A stretch of DNA of 64,000 bases from positions 2,744,001 to 2,808,000 of the forward strand of contig NC_058045.1 of the NCBI RefSeq assembly GCF_020085105.1, given 5' to 3'. The position numbers and the translations under genes were made by a program. Within the stretch, counting starts at the first letter, position 1; each line of letters opens with the position of its first letter. The stretch is from Siniperca chuatsi (taxonomy: Eukaryota > Chordata > Actinopteri > Centrarchiformes > Sinipercidae). This document shows positions 22,515 to 33,610 of the stretch, piece after piece. The notes beneath the pieces are model-generated. The model did not search any database and was not told where the DNA came from. It saw nothing but the letters and a program-made list of their open reading frames with translations.

Positions 22515-23826
22515 AGAATTCGCCGCATCGCCACTGCAACACCGCTTGAGATTTAGTGTCACAAAGGTCTCTAGATTGCACTGTGAAAATTTTAAGTTGA
22601 TCTGATAAATTCTCTAGGAGGAGTTCGTTAATGTAGGGAGCCTGTAAATGCCGAAAAATGGCACGTTAAATTCAAAATAGCTGACTTCCTGTTGGGTTTA
22701 GGGTATGACTCCAAGAGGCTTTTGTTTTAGTCTTAGATTCGTACATATAAGTGAAATGTACCGCAGGGGCTGCTTTGTTGAAATTTTGTAGGGGATGCTA
22801 TCGAGCCATTTTGCCACACCCAAGTCCCAGACTATACCAGTGAACAAAACACACCCCTTCTGACACGTTTGCCAAGTTTCATGAGTTTTCAACCATCCCT
22901 AGCTGTTTTGACGGCTAAAAGTCCTTACGTGACGCTATAGAGCCAACGTGCCAACCCCAAGCCCAACATTGGAATCAAATGAAAGTATTTACCAGTTAAA
23001 GTCTGGGCGCAATGTTTCGTGACTTTCGATCCGATTAATTCTCTAGGAGGAGTTTGTTAAAGTATGGACCCTGTAAATGGTGAAAAATGGCCTAAAATTG
23101 CACATTCACTTCAAAATGGCTTCCTGATGGGTTTAGGGTAAGGCTCCAAGAGGCATGAAAATTTCACATAAATTAAACGATTGTCACACAAGGCCTACTT
23201 CCTGTTGCCAGCAGGTGGCACAATGACTATGACTCTTTAATGGCCATGGACACGCCCTTCGACGATACTCAAGCTTTTGATAACTTTTCATCACAAAGGT
23301 CTTTAGGTTGCTCTACGAAAATTTTTAATCGATCCGATTTATTCTGTAGGAGGAGTTCGTTAAAGTACGGAGCCTGTAAATCCAACGTCAGAATCTGATG
23401 TTACTTTCTATCCTTCTATAAATCTGTATCCTTCTGACATATAAAATTAAAGCCATGAGTTTTCGTCTTTGGTTCAGTTGTGTGGATTCAGCACACTAAA
23501 TTTTTTAAACCTGCAATAACTGATTTTTTTTTGGCCAATTGGGGGTAGTGGAAACAAGTTGTGATCACCTTTTATGTTGATATGGTGAACTTGTTAGCAA
23601 ACAGTTGTGTATTTATACTGTACATTCAGTAGTTTTAGTAGTTTTAGTTTTAAGAGCTTGAGACGTGACTTGGACTAGCCCTCTAAAGATTTGAGACTTG
23701 ACTTGGACTTGTTTCAAAAGACTTAAAAAGAACTCTAAATCAGATGCGTTGCTGCCAACTGTGGTCCATATAACAGCAAAAAAAATAAGAACCAAGTTGT
23801 AATAACACATAAGTCTTCTGTCTTCT

Positions 23827-24070
23827 GGGTCGGCTGTGGCTTAGAGGTAGAGCAGGTCGTCCACTCATCGGAAGGTCTGCGGTTCAATCCCAGCTCCTCC
23901 CAGCCCACGTGTTGTCAAGAACTGAACCCCAAATTGCCTTTGGTGTGTGTGACTGAATTAGTTTCTTTGTACTGATAACCTGCCATCAGTGTGTGAATGG
24001 GGTGAACGTGATATGTAGTGTGAAGCGCTTTGAGTAGTCAGAAGACTAAAAAGGCGCTATAAAAGTACAG
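23827..24070 (+). mobile_element. tRNA-derived SINE
   Basis: The A box lies in tggcttagaggtagagcagg and the B box is ggttcaatccc. The body includes gaaccccaaattgcctttgg, and the 3' end is aggcgctataaaagtacagtcc. It is the same family as 26793-27063. It is transcribed, if at all, by RNA polymerase III, and it is not a functional tRNA gene. Confidence 0.8.
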
Positions 24071-24104
24071 TCCATTTGCTCACAATATTCTCAGTCTCAA
24101 ATAT

Positions 24105-24425
24105 CTCAGCTCATTCAGTGTGTAAGGAGGAGGTATTTATTAAGTATGTTCACCTGAAAATAAGAATTGTTGTGCATTACTTTAGAATAAGCCCTTTATA
24201 TCTACAAAGGGAGCGGGGCCGCCATGTTGCACCGCCACGTTTCTACAGTTGCCCAGAACAGACAAACCAAACACTGGCTTTAGATAGGACCTTATGCGTT
24301 TTTCGCGAGTTTCACGGCCACCGTAATTTCTCCTACATGCTTGGAAGGGGAGTATGAGGTGAGCGGTATTCAAATGATTGCAAACTGCAATTTCATCGCT
24401 AGAAGTTACACACTGGACCTTTAAT
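24105..24425. mobile_element. MITE-like element with short inverted ends
   Basis: The left end contains cattcAGTGTGTAAggagg and the right end ttACACACTggacctttaa, so AGTGTGTAA is inverted at the two edges. The interior has a CpG-rich piece (gggagcggggccgccatgtt). The acacactggacctttaa terminus is common at ends of small fish DNA transposons. No transposase is present. The superfamily is uncertain. Confidence 0.45.
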
Positions 24426-25038
24426 ACTTAATTTTCTCAAAGAGTGGAATAACATGGCTAAACGTTTCTGCTACTTGTGTGTACTTGGCAAAACGCTCAT
24501 GAATCTAAATGTCTCTCTTAATATCAAATGCTTAAAACATAAAAACTAATTGACTTGTGTCAAATGGTTAAAAAAAAATTAGGTTTGTGGCTGGTGGAGT
24601 GCCACATGTGCACCCTCTATTGGCCAGTCGCCACTGCAATAATGTACACTTAACTCTAATCTATTGTCCAGACAAAAATGGTAATTTGAACATCTACAAT
24701 TCCATGTCAACTGGGCAAACTTCATGTGCCTAAAAGCTCCAGAACAGCTACCAAATGGACTTTGTAGTGTAGGCCCAGGTTGTAATAAACTGGAATTATC
24801 CTTTCATTTTACTCTTCCTATTACATCCACCACTGTAGTGCTACTGCAGGTATTACTGCTGCTATCACTATTAATATTTCTTCTACCACTTTTACCACTA
24901 GTACTAGAGTACTGTTGTTAATGGGAGCTCATCCAGAAACCTTTAAAGACATGCTGGTGTATGGAGACATTCAGAGACATCTGTACTACCACAGTGTATT
25001 CCTGGTGAATATGTTTCATCATCATTTATCATCATCAG
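24426..25038. other. End of chst1 intron 3, no feature seen
   Basis: AT-rich intronic DNA with short inverted or tandem T-rich runs. It ends at the acceptor tcatcatcag|gtg before exon 4. Confidence 0.5.
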
Positions 25039-25256
25039 GTGGTCCAGCTAGTTCGAGATCCACGTGGCATCCTGGCATCTCGTATTGAGACATTTCGAGA
25101 CACTTACCGGCTGTGGCGTCTGTGGAGAGTGACCGGACGTCGACCCCTCAACCTGGACCTGGGACAGATCAACACAGTGTGTGAGGACTTCCTTAGGTCT
25201 GTGTCGACAGGCCTGGCCAGACCTGCCTGGCTTAGAGGGAGGTACATGCTGCTCAG
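25039..25256 (+). CDS. chst1: chst1 coding exon 4
   Basis: Encodes VVQLVRDPRGILASRIETF, the 3'-phosphate-binding segment (R-D-P-R-G) that grips the 3' phosphate of PAPS. TYRLWRLWRVTGRRPLNLD, CEDFLRSVSTGLARPAWL and RGRYMLLR follow, all hallmark CHST1 core. It starts in phase 0 and ends in phase 2 at CTC AG|gtgaga, so an arginine codon is rebuilt with the first base of exon 5. Confidence 0.93.
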
Positions 25257-26194
25257 GTGAGAAGGAGAGGGATTGTTGTTCGCAGTGTAAGCCTTAGTGC
25301 TCTGATATATAATGCCAATATCAAAACAAAGAAAAGTCATGTGTAATGCCATTATTCCATGCACATTGCAATCTAATATACATAGTTATCTTAGCCAGTA
25401 ACATGTTGTTTTAGATGGAATTTTTATTAATTAATGAAATAAAAAAATGTATTTGGTTATGCTGTAGAATTCAGAATGGGAGAGCAGGGTACAACTGCAT
25501 TATTCTATACATTATAACATAATATATATATTTAACGCTAGCCAGTAACGGTTTTAGATTAGATTTGCTGTCATTTAGGATGGAAGAAACATGTCTTTAG
25601 AAATGACGATGGTGACTGAAATTTAGGCACGTTTACAGCCTTTACTATACTGAGAGTTACAGTATAGTAAAGGGCTCGAAACTAACTTTTTCACCACCTT
25701 CCCAAAACTCAGAAGGGGGAGTGCTATCGTTCCACAGCAGCCACACTGACAAGGCTGCCTGCAGATGTGTCTGCAGACATTTTTTTTAAAAAATCGGCCT
25801 CGTGAGCGCAAGCATTGCCAAATAATCCGCCAGATTAATCAGGTTTACGTTTTCATGACAAGCAACTTCTTGCGGCCATGAGAATAATTACTGTCCTCTG
25901 TAAGAAGCTAAAGTTAATGTACCATCATTTAATACCGGAGACTGCCGTTTGAGTCCTGTGTCCCAGGAACAGTCAACATTGTTTATGTTTCTTGTTTTTC
26001 CAATCACAACCACAATCTGTTCGCTACCTTCACCATGTAGTTTTAGTTGTGTAAACCTAACTAAACCTTAACCATATAGGTGACAGATCAGAAAACAGTC
26101 TATACAACAGTCTAATATTATTTTGTGTTTTTATTTAGTCTTTTTTGTTCTTTTATACTGAGTGATCCTTTCTCCCTTCCCTGTCCTTGGTCAG
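25257..26194. other. chst1 intron 4, no feature seen
   Basis: A 938-bp AT-rich intron with no repeat or coding region that I recognise. It ends in the pyrimidine-rich acceptor ccctgtccttggtcag. Confidence 0.6.
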
Positions 26195-26531
26195 ATATGA
26201 AGATTTGGCCAGATTTCCTCTTCAGAAGACCAGGGAGCTCTACAGCTTTGTTGGTCTGGTTCTGGACCACAGTGTGGAGGATTGGATCATCAACAACACC
26301 CGGGGCAGCAGTGATCTGTCATCCCAGCAGAAGTTCACCACAGTTCGGGACTCTGCTGCTAATGCAGAGAACTGGAGAGTGAAGCTGTCCTTCGACATGG
26401 TTGTTTACACTCAGACTGCCTGCCAACCAATCCTTGAGCTCCTTGGATACAAGACAGTCTTTCACCCCAGAGAACTGAGAAACCTCTCACGCTCTTTGGT
26501 GGAGGACAGGATGTTCCTCCCATTTTTTTAA
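26195..26531 (+). CDS. chst1: chst1 coding exon 5 and stop
   Basis: The last coding exon: YEDLARFPLQKTRELYSFV, then NNTRGSSDLSSQQKFTTVRD (an N-glycosylation site sits in NNT). It continues with SAANAENWRVKLSFDMV and the C-terminal ELLGYKTVFHPRELRNLSRS, closing with RMFLPFF and TAA at 26529-26531. The C-terminus is the expected length for CHST1. Candidate polyadenylation signals downstream are aataaa near 27305 and 27797, with no way to choose between them here. Confidence 0.93.
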
Positions 26532-26765
26532 ACAACTGATGACATACATACATCCAAACAAGACAGTACTGTAGTTTATGAAGGAGAGATTATATAGTCA
26601 AAGCTGTTTGACTGACTGATCTTGATGTCCTCACTATGTCTGTGGTGGAAAAAGAGCTGTGTCCGTCCATCTGTTTAAAACTGAAAGTTAAAATCAACTT
26701 AAAATGTTATAACAAATGTTTATTGATTGAATAATAATAACAAGAACGTTTTGTTAGTGATACGT
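26532..26765 (+). other. Probable chst1 3' UTR
   Basis: The AT-rich stretch directly after the chst1 stop has no coding potential. Its extent is unknown because no single AATAAA clearly marks an end before the SINE. Confidence 0.4.
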
Positions 26766-27090
26766 TGTTTTAATGAGAGAAGTTTCTTGTAAGGAGCAGC
26801 TTTGGCTTAGTGGTAGAGTGGGTCGTCCACCAATCGGAAGGTCGGCAGTTCGATCCCTCAGTCCACATGTCGAAGTGTCCTTGTCCTCCGAGACGCTGAA
26901 CCCCAAATTGCTCCCGAAGGCTGTGCCTTTGGTGTGTGTGAATGATTAATTAGTTTCTTCGTACTGATGAGCAGTGTGAATGCGATATATATTGTGTGAA
27001 GCACTTTGAGTGGCTAGAAAGGCGTTATACAAGTACAGTCCATTTACCATTTGTAAAAGCTAATGTTTTAACGAGAGAAGTTTCTTGTAA
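26766..27090 (+). mobile_element. tRNA-derived SINE with 27-bp target duplication
   Basis: The direct repeats at 26766-26792 and 27064-27090 share 26 of 27 bases (each containing gagagaagtttcttgtaa). The SINE between them has an A-box region in tggcttagtggtagagtggg, a B box gttcgatccc and a 3' end near aagtacagtccatttacc. It lies just downstream of chst1 and may fall in its 3' UTR. Confidence 0.85.
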
Positions 27091-28180
27091 AAACTAATTG
27101 TGTAATGTAAAAATAATTTGGTCCCTTGGTACGAACTAAGAACACGAAAAATATGTAATTATAACAAGGAAATATATTGTTATGATAAAATAACTACGAT
27201 ATAGATATGATTACGATAATTCATTTAATTGTAAACCCCCCCTCCCCCCGATTTGTAATGAACAGTCACGTCATCAAATGCCTCCAAAAGCTAAAAGAAA
27301 GCTAATTTCTCCTCTCAATATTCAGTAATAAATCAACTCCGAAACACACTGGATGCAAAGCTGAACACTTCCAGCTTCTTGTACATGACAAGTCTCTGGC
27401 GCACTTTCTGTATCGCTAAGTGTAGGCCTACTGTGTTTTACTGTACATTCACCACTGGTTATCCTCTGAACCCATGACTCACTAAGGAGTTAATGCTGAA
27501 AATACAAAGGAATACTCAGTGTTTTATCGTTTTGTATAGACTGTTTGCCAGGTTTGTTATTTAGATACTTACAGGTCCATGTACGTGGTCATGTACCCTC
27601 TGTCCAAAGCTGTGCTCAACTTGTTTGATAACAGGATAAACAAATATACAATGCATTATTTTGTTTTTTGTGTGAATTAAAAAAACGGAAATCCATATGC
27701 TTTTCCCGTTTTTGTCTTCAAATCAGCAATTGTAATAGAAGTTAAACAAAAAACTTAATTAATTTGTGTGTCTAGTAGTTATTAGTTGTGTGTGTAATAA
27801 ATGTTTCACGCATAAAGTTGTTGCCCTTCGTTTTCTGTAACTTACTTTTAGTCACTTTACGTATTCGTTCCTTACTTCACCTCTTGCTACCTGATTCCAG
27901 GTTAATTTACCCACAGACTAATTTGTGCATTATCTCTTGACTGATCAAGAGAAACAGCTTAGTTTAAAACTGAGCCAAATTTTAACTACATGCAATGGTG
28001 GAGAATGTTAAATTGCTGCTGCTTCCCTACGTATTCACTACATATTGGTGGAGAACGCGGGCAGATATACTTATTTACTACAAAGGACAGAAGTGTAAGA
28101 AGGGATACCAGGGCCAAAGTAGCCGGTTCATAAACAGGCACTCAAAAACTTTTCAGCTTTCGCTGCTGTGAACCAATATT
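27091..28180. other. Intergenic, no feature seen
   Basis: AT-rich DNA with two AATAAA-type signals near 27305 and 27797 that could end chst1 transcripts. I found no other repeat or gene. Confidence 0.4.
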
Positions 28181-28510
28181 TGGCCCTTGTGGGAGAGTGG
28201 CAAAAAGAGCAGGAGGAAAGAGAACATACAGTAGCACAATGCAAATTCGACAGATTTAAAATAACAGTAGTGGTAATAAAATAATAATAATGGTTGTGAT
28301 GCAGGAACATGGGGCGGTAGGTTTTCCGCAATCATAGATCCAGACTCTACAGCTCCGGAGGCAGAAATAACTGCTGAAAGCGAAAAAGGAGATAGACGAG
28401 AAAGCACAAAACTATGGGAGAGAGAAAATGTTGAGTTAGTAACATGCATTAATGGGATAAGAATGCGTATAGATGGAGCAACTTTGTGACTAATTTTGGC
28501 GTGCATGGAG
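28181..28510 (-). mobile_element. LINE family A 3' UTR fragment
   Basis: Diverged match to 700-960 (catggggcggtaggttttcc, then gcagaaataactgctgaaag and ctatgggagagagaaaatgt). The matching body of a LINE A copy resumes at 30713. An L2 element is inserted between the two pieces, and most of the RT part is missing. Confidence 0.65.
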
Positions 28511-30712
28511 GATAAAGATAAATTAAAGGGCAATCCAGGCCGACCTGAAGGTGAAAATCAGGGAGGCCAAAGAGAAGTACAGGAGGAAGCTGGAGCGGAA
28601 ACTCCAGCAGAACAACATGAGGGAGGTCTGGAGCGGCATGAAGACCATCACTGGCTTCAGACCGACTGGCAGCAGAGGAGTTGAAGGCAGCTTGGACAGG
28701 GCCAACGAACTGAATCTGTTCTTTAACAGATTCGACACACCGGCTCCTGCTCATCCCCCTCTAACTCAGCTGCTGTCGGCCCTCAATCTCCTCTGAGTAC
28801 TCTGCTCCCCCTCCCCATCAGGCTAACGGCCCTCTCCAGACCGACGACTCCCCCCCCCACCTGTAACTTCTGCTGTGTGCCTGACTGCTGACCAGGTGAG
28901 AGGACAGCTGATGAGGCTCCACTCGAACAAGGCTGCAGGCCCCGATGGCGTTAGCCCCGGGTGCTAAAAGCCTGTGCCCCCAGCTTTGTGGGAGTCCTTC
29001 AACACGTCTTTAACCTGAGCCTGAGTCTTCAAAGGGTCCCCATTCTGTGGAAGACATCTTGCCTCGCCTCCCGTGCCGAAGACGCCACGTCCCAGTGGCT
29101 CCAAGGACTACAGACCAGTGGCACTGACCTCCCACATAATGAAGACCCTGGAGAGACTAGTGCTGGAACAGCTGCGGCCCATGGTCAGACCCCTCCTGGA
29201 TCCCCTTCAGTTCGCCTACCAGCCCCGACTGGGAGTTGAGGACGCCATCATCTACCTGCTTAACCGCATCCACACCCACCTGGACAGGCCGGCAAGCACG
29301 GTGAGGATCATGTTTTTGACTTCTCCAGTGCTTTCAACACCATCCGGCCTGCCCTGCTGGGAGAGAAGCTGGCAGCGATGCAGGTGGACGCCCCTTGTGT
29401 CCTGGATTGTGGACTACCTGACTGGCAGACCACAGCATGTGCGGCTGCAGCACTGTGTGTCAGACAGCGTGGTCAGCAACACTGGGGCCCCTCAGGGGAC
29501 TGTCCTCTCTCCTTCCTCTTCACCATCTACACCACAGACTTCAGCTACCACACAGAGTCCTGCCACCTTCAGAAGTTTTCTGATGACTCTGCTGTGGTGG
29601 GATGTGTCAGCGGTGGTGATGAGACGGAGTACAGGGCTGTGGTGGGTAACTTTGTTTCATGGTGTGAGCAGAACCATCTGCAGCTCAATGCAACAAAGTC
29701 AAAGGAGCTGATTGTGGATCTACGGAGGACCAAGGCACCGGCGACCCCGGTTTCCATCCAGGGGGTCAGTGTGGACATTGTGGAGGACTACAAGTACCTG
29801 GGAGTACACTTGGATAATAAACTGGACTGGACCAGGAACACTCAGGCTGTTTACAGGAAGGGCCAGAGCCGCCTCTATTTTCTGAGGAGGCTGAGGTCCT
29901 TCAACATCTGCCGGACAATGCTGAAGATGTTCTATGAGTCTGTGGTGGCCAGTGCTATCCTGTATGCTGTTGCATGCTGGGGCAGCAGGTTAAAGGTAGC
30001 GGACGCAAACAGACTGAACAAACTGATCCGTAAGGCCAGTAACATTGTGGGGGTGGAGCTGGACTCTCTGGCGGTGGTGTCAGAGAGGAGGATGCTGGCC
30101 AAACTACACGCCATCTTGGACAGTGTCTCCCACCCGCTCCATGACGTGCTGGCTAAACAAAGGAGCACCTTCAGTGGAAGACTCATCCCACCAAAGAGCA
30201 CCACAGAGCGCCACAGGAAGTCATTCCTGCCTGTGGCCATCAAACTATTTAACTCCTCCCTCTAAGGATTAGTCTGTTTGACCCTAGGTCACTAAACTGG
30301 ACATTGAGCATTACATCTTAATAATAATTGTGCAATATTCTGTTTACTACTCAAGTGCAATATTAGTTTTCCCTTGTTAGTTTTTCTTATTACTGTTACG
30401 GATATACCTCAATTACTCTCGACAGTACATGCACCTCCGCTTTTACTATTATTTATTACATAATTAGTGACATTGTATTTATACTGTACTTCACCATCTA
30501 CCAGTAAACCCACTTGGTACTCGACACTTAGTTTATCTTATACTTATACCAACATGTTACTTAATTTATTTCGGACCTGTTTATAGTTTAAATTATCGTT
30601 TTCTCCTGTGTGCACTGACGTAAAGAAGAGCTACTGGAACAAAGAGTTTCCCTACGGGGATCAATAAAGTATTTCTGATTCTGATTCTGATTCTGATAAA
30701 GATAGATTAAAG
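28511..30712 (+). mobile_element. L2-type LINE, 5' truncated, with 18-bp target duplication
   Basis: The element occupies 28529-30694. It is flanked by 18-bp direct repeats gataaagata(a/g)attaaag at 28511-28528 and 30695-30712 with one mismatch. Its 3' end is a run of ttctga hexamers after ggggatcaataaagtatttc, the usual L2 terminus. It lacks the endonuclease domain, so it is a dead-on-arrival copy of about 2.2 kb. Short tails of the same family lie at 1234 and 2284. Confidence 0.88.
28536..30265 (+). pseudogene. L2 ORF2, reverse transcriptase
   Basis: The reading order is a basic linker (EAKEKYRRKLERKLQQNNM, about 28555-28615) and RT fingers (SKDYRPVALTSHIMKTLERL near 29090-29160). Then come DPLQFAYQPRLGVEDAIIYL, a frameshift near 29310, SNTGAPQGTVLSP (about 29475) and the catalytic box FSDDSAVVG (about 29577). 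The thumb follows (YKYLGVHLDNKLDWTRN, RLYFLRRLRSFNICRTML) and a C-terminal domain closes with FLPVAIKLFNSSL. Frame changes near 28800-28960, 29310 and 29510 make it inactive. The sequence is otherwise well preserved and points to a moderately young copy. Confidence 0.88.
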
Positions 30713-31330
30713 ATAAATCCGTACCTGTTGAGAGCAGGACGTGACTAATTTTGTCTCTAATAATTAGAGTTTATCATTAAAGAAGTTCATGAAGTCGTTA
30801 CTACTGAGGACTATAGGAATACTTGGCTCAATAGAGCTGAGACTGTCAGCCTGGCTACAGTGCTGAAAAGAAACCTGGGGTTGTTTTTATATTCCTCTAA
30901 ACCCTGTGGGTTTGGGGGTTATGCCATGGAGCTAACCTTTTGTTTTATTATCTTCTTTTTTAGAGGGGCAATAGTGTTAAGTGCCATTCTCAGTGAACCT
31001 GCATGACTGTCAACAAGATGATCAATTTGGGAGGGACTGAAGTTAGCATAGGACATGGCATTGAAGTTAAAGGTGATGGAATCACTTCCTTAAATTTTGC
31101 AACAACACTATCAGACATCTAGTGTAGGAGTTTTTGCCTAATGGCATGTAGTCCAGTAATAGGCGTTCAAAAATTATTAAATATGGTCCGATAAAAAAGG
31201 ATTCTGTGGAAAGACTTAAATGTTCAATTTCAATGCCATATGCCAGAACAAGGTCGAGGGTGTGGTTAAAACAGTGAGTGCGTTTATGAACAGACACAGC
31301 CAATCAAATCTAATGAGATAAACGCAGTAC
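30713..31330 (-). pseudogene. LINE family A fragment: end of endonuclease and linker
   Basis: Minus-strand frames show the end of an apurinic-type endonuclease and the linker before RT. These are HTLDLVLAYGIEIEHLSLST near 31220-31285, then a decayed PSQIDHLVDSHAGSLRMAL (about 30990-31050) and KNNPRFLFSTVARLT near 30850-30890. These are typical of the LINE whose 3' ends recur in this window. Multiple stops are present. With 28181-28510 it forms one internally deleted copy that an L2 later split. Confidence 0.65.
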
Positions 31331-32109
31331 TAAGGCTATAATTATCGAAGTCCACATGAATATTAAAATCAATAATCAATTTAAGGACTTTGTTTAGGTT
31401 TTCTTTCATGATTATTATTCCTTTCATAGACAAATATTGTATGTTCAAAGTATACAACACATTTTTTTTGGGGGGTGGCCATAATTATGTATTCTATGTA
31501 ACATTTTTACTAACACTACTAACTAAGAAAGACACAACAATATGAATAGGAATATGAATGCAGAAAGAGTTTGGCAGGGATGCAACAGATGAATAAACCA
31601 AATGAGATTAGTGACCATCAATGGAAGCAGCTGGTGTAAAAGCGGTAGTAAATTTAGAATCAAGTTGTGATAGAGAGGTGAATTGTAATTATAAATTCAC
31701 TCGATAAGTAGAGAAGAAGTGTGTTACTTGTGTGTCCGTGCTGGCAGCTGTGGAGTCACTATGGTGATGTCAGGAGAGGACGGTGTTGCAGCCGCAGGGG
31801 TGAAGATTAGTTGAAGATTGAAGTTGGTTTGGCAATGGAAGACGGAATGGGACACCTTGCACCGGTAACAAAGAAAATCCACCGTTGCATTCCAGTGATG
31901 GTCTTTTATAGAGAAAGTTTGTTAAGGAAGTTCAGAGAAGCATCTGACCAATCAGTGGACGTGCTAATTCCCCCAAGGGCGGTGTCATTGTTTAACCCCA
32001 CGTGGGAAGCTGTCCACTAGAAGTCAGAGGCCAAATTATTGTTACTTACAAGACAAGTTCTTAAATAACCGTACCTTGTTACTAAATAACTACCATGAAA
32101 AAGATGTCA
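31331..32109. other. Intergenic, no feature seen
   Basis: AT-rich DNA without convincing frames or recognised repeats. A short frame at 31811-32020 lacks any family resemblance and is not called. Confidence 0.4.
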
Positions 32110-32480
32110 TATGTAGCACAGTATGAGGACCCAAATGCAGAAGACCAGGAAGCAGTATGTGGATGAGGTAGCCAGATGACTTCAGTTATTTATTTGGTGA
32201 TGTAGCTTACAGGCAGGTACAGGCAGCCAGACAGGCAGGCAGACAGACAACAAACAGGTAACAGGCAGGTAGGCAGATACAGGTCCAGGTAATAGAAAAC
32301 GGGTTATAGGCTGGCAGTGGTCGAAACCAGGAAATAAGTCCAACAAGGCTAAACAAATCCGACAGGGAGCAGGCAAATGTTCAAAGTTGAGAATCCAGAC
32401 AAGGTCCAAGGAAGACAGAGAATAATTCCAACAGAACCCACCAGAAATAACTGTCTGGCCACCTGACATAGGTACAATGA
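32110..32480 (-). mobile_element. Possible LTR-element fragment
   Basis: The phrase gaggacccaaatgcagaaga near 32120 resembles the end region of the gypsy element 2 LTR (agaacccaaatgcaggaact). The following caggcaggtaggcaga-type repeats look like a fish LTR-element leader. No matching LTR partner or coding region was found, so the call is tentative. Confidence 0.3.
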
Positions 32481-32489
32481 AACACACAG

Positions 32490-33075
32490 GCAAGTGGCAG
32501 TAGGAACACGGGGGCAGCAGGTGGCCCACAATCATAGATCCAGTCTCTGCAGCTCTGGAGGCAGAAATACCTGCTGAAAGCAACAGAAGGAGAGAGGAGA
32601 GAAACAAGAACGCACAGAACTATGGGAGAGAGAAGATGTCGAGTTAGTAACATGCAATAATGGGATAAAATGAATACAGATGGAGAGGGACAGAAGGAGA
32701 TAGGAAAGAGGTGCATCATGAGAAGTCTCCTGGCAGTCTAGGTCTATAGCAGCATAGCTAAGGGATGGTTCAGGGCTCATCCAAGCCAGCCCTAACTACA
32801 AGCTTTATCAAAGAGGAAAGTCTACTCTTAAATGTGGAGATGGTGTCTGCCTCCCGAACCCAAACTGGGATCTGATTCCACAGGAGAGATAACTGAAGGC
32901 TCTGGTTCCCATTCTACTTTTGGAGACTCTAGGAACCACAAATAACCCTGCATCCTGGGAGCGCAGTGAACTAGTCGGGTAATAAGGTATTATGAGATCT
33001 TTAAGATATGATGATGCCTGACCATTAAGAGCTTTGTAGCTGAGGAGAAAGATTTTAAATTCTATTCTGGAATTT
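32490..33075 (-). mobile_element. LINE family A fragment
   Basis: Collinear with 750-1440 (cagcaggtggcccacaatca, gagaagatgtcgagttagta, gggtaataaggtattatgag), without the L2 tail inserted in that copy. It encodes on - the C-terminal SRIEFKIFLLSYKALNGQA stretch. It stops at about 33075, where an LTR begins. Confidence 0.75.
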
Positions 33076-33212
33076 AGCCACACTACTCCAGAGCTCCACG
33101 ATCTCCAGTGACAGGACAGTATACTTCCATCCATTATCTGTTCATTCTCCTCGTGTGTCAATAAACCATATCAGTATCTTCCCTGTGTCTCTGGTCTGTA
33201 CTGTCCGTAACA
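33076..33212 (+). repeat. Partial 5' LTR of gypsy element 3
   Basis: It contains caataaaccatatcagtatc, a probable polyadenylation signal context, and ends ctgtccgtaaca at 33212. The LTR at 40446-40915 ends in the same ctgtccgtaaca. A primer-binding-like gaagactggaccaac follows. The left part of the LTR is missing. Confidence 0.6.
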
Positions 33213-33234
33213 GAAGACTGGACCAACAACAAGG

Positions 33235-33610
33235 ATGACGGCCAGAATCCCCGAGAACCCATTGCTTCACCTGAGTGGTCTGGCCAAACGCAAATCTTCT
33301 CAGCCTCCCCACTCCTTTTACAGCTGCGGATGAGTTACTACAGTCAGGGATTTTCTTTGGTGCAGTGGGGAACTGCGAAGAGTTCCTCGCAAAGTGCTGC
33401 CTAGTGTTCCTGTTGTACCCGGCTCAGTTCCCGTCTGAGCGGTCACAGGTAGCCTTCATAGTGCTCCGGTTGGCCGGTCCGGCGCTGCGCTGGGCGGGGT
33501 CACTGGCAGAACGGGAAGAGGTGGTTCTACACTCTCTGGGCCGATTCTTGACGCTGTTCTGCCAGGAGTTTGGCCTGTCAAACTGGTCATCAACCGAACC
33601 CCGCAATGCA
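33235..33610 (+). pseudogene. Gag N-terminal region of gypsy element 3
   Basis: A frame opens at ATG 33235, 23 bases after the LTR end (MTARIPENPLLHLSGLAKRK). After a frameshift it continues as CEEFLAKCCLVFLLYPAQF, SERSQVAFIVLRLAGPALRW and SLGRFLTLFCQEFGL. This is the retrotransposon Gag pattern of fish chromodomain-gypsy elements. It then collapses into a GC-rich minisatellite near 33620 and has no pol. Confidence 0.7.

Larger units (their letters stand above)
19860..23400. repeat. Diverged repeat block in chst1 intron 3
   Basis: At least five copies of a motif like attctctaggaggagtttgt followed by agtatggagcctgtaaat occur near 19990, 20936, 22605, 23036 and 23340. They alternate with copies of cacttcctgttgccagtagg (for example 20675, 22280, 23200) and of gaaattttgtagggg(g/a)gcta. 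The block opens with ctgcaagcagcgatgaacagg. This is a non-coding, internally repetitive interspersed element known by sight from teleost genomes. I cannot assign a superfamily. It has swallowed a SINE/L2 chimera at 21622-22052. Confidence 0.65.

Noticed and set aside
23827..23910. tRNA gene
   Set aside because: The A and B boxes belong to a SINE head. The segment has no credible cloverleaf, continues into the SINE body and recurs at 21622 and 26793.
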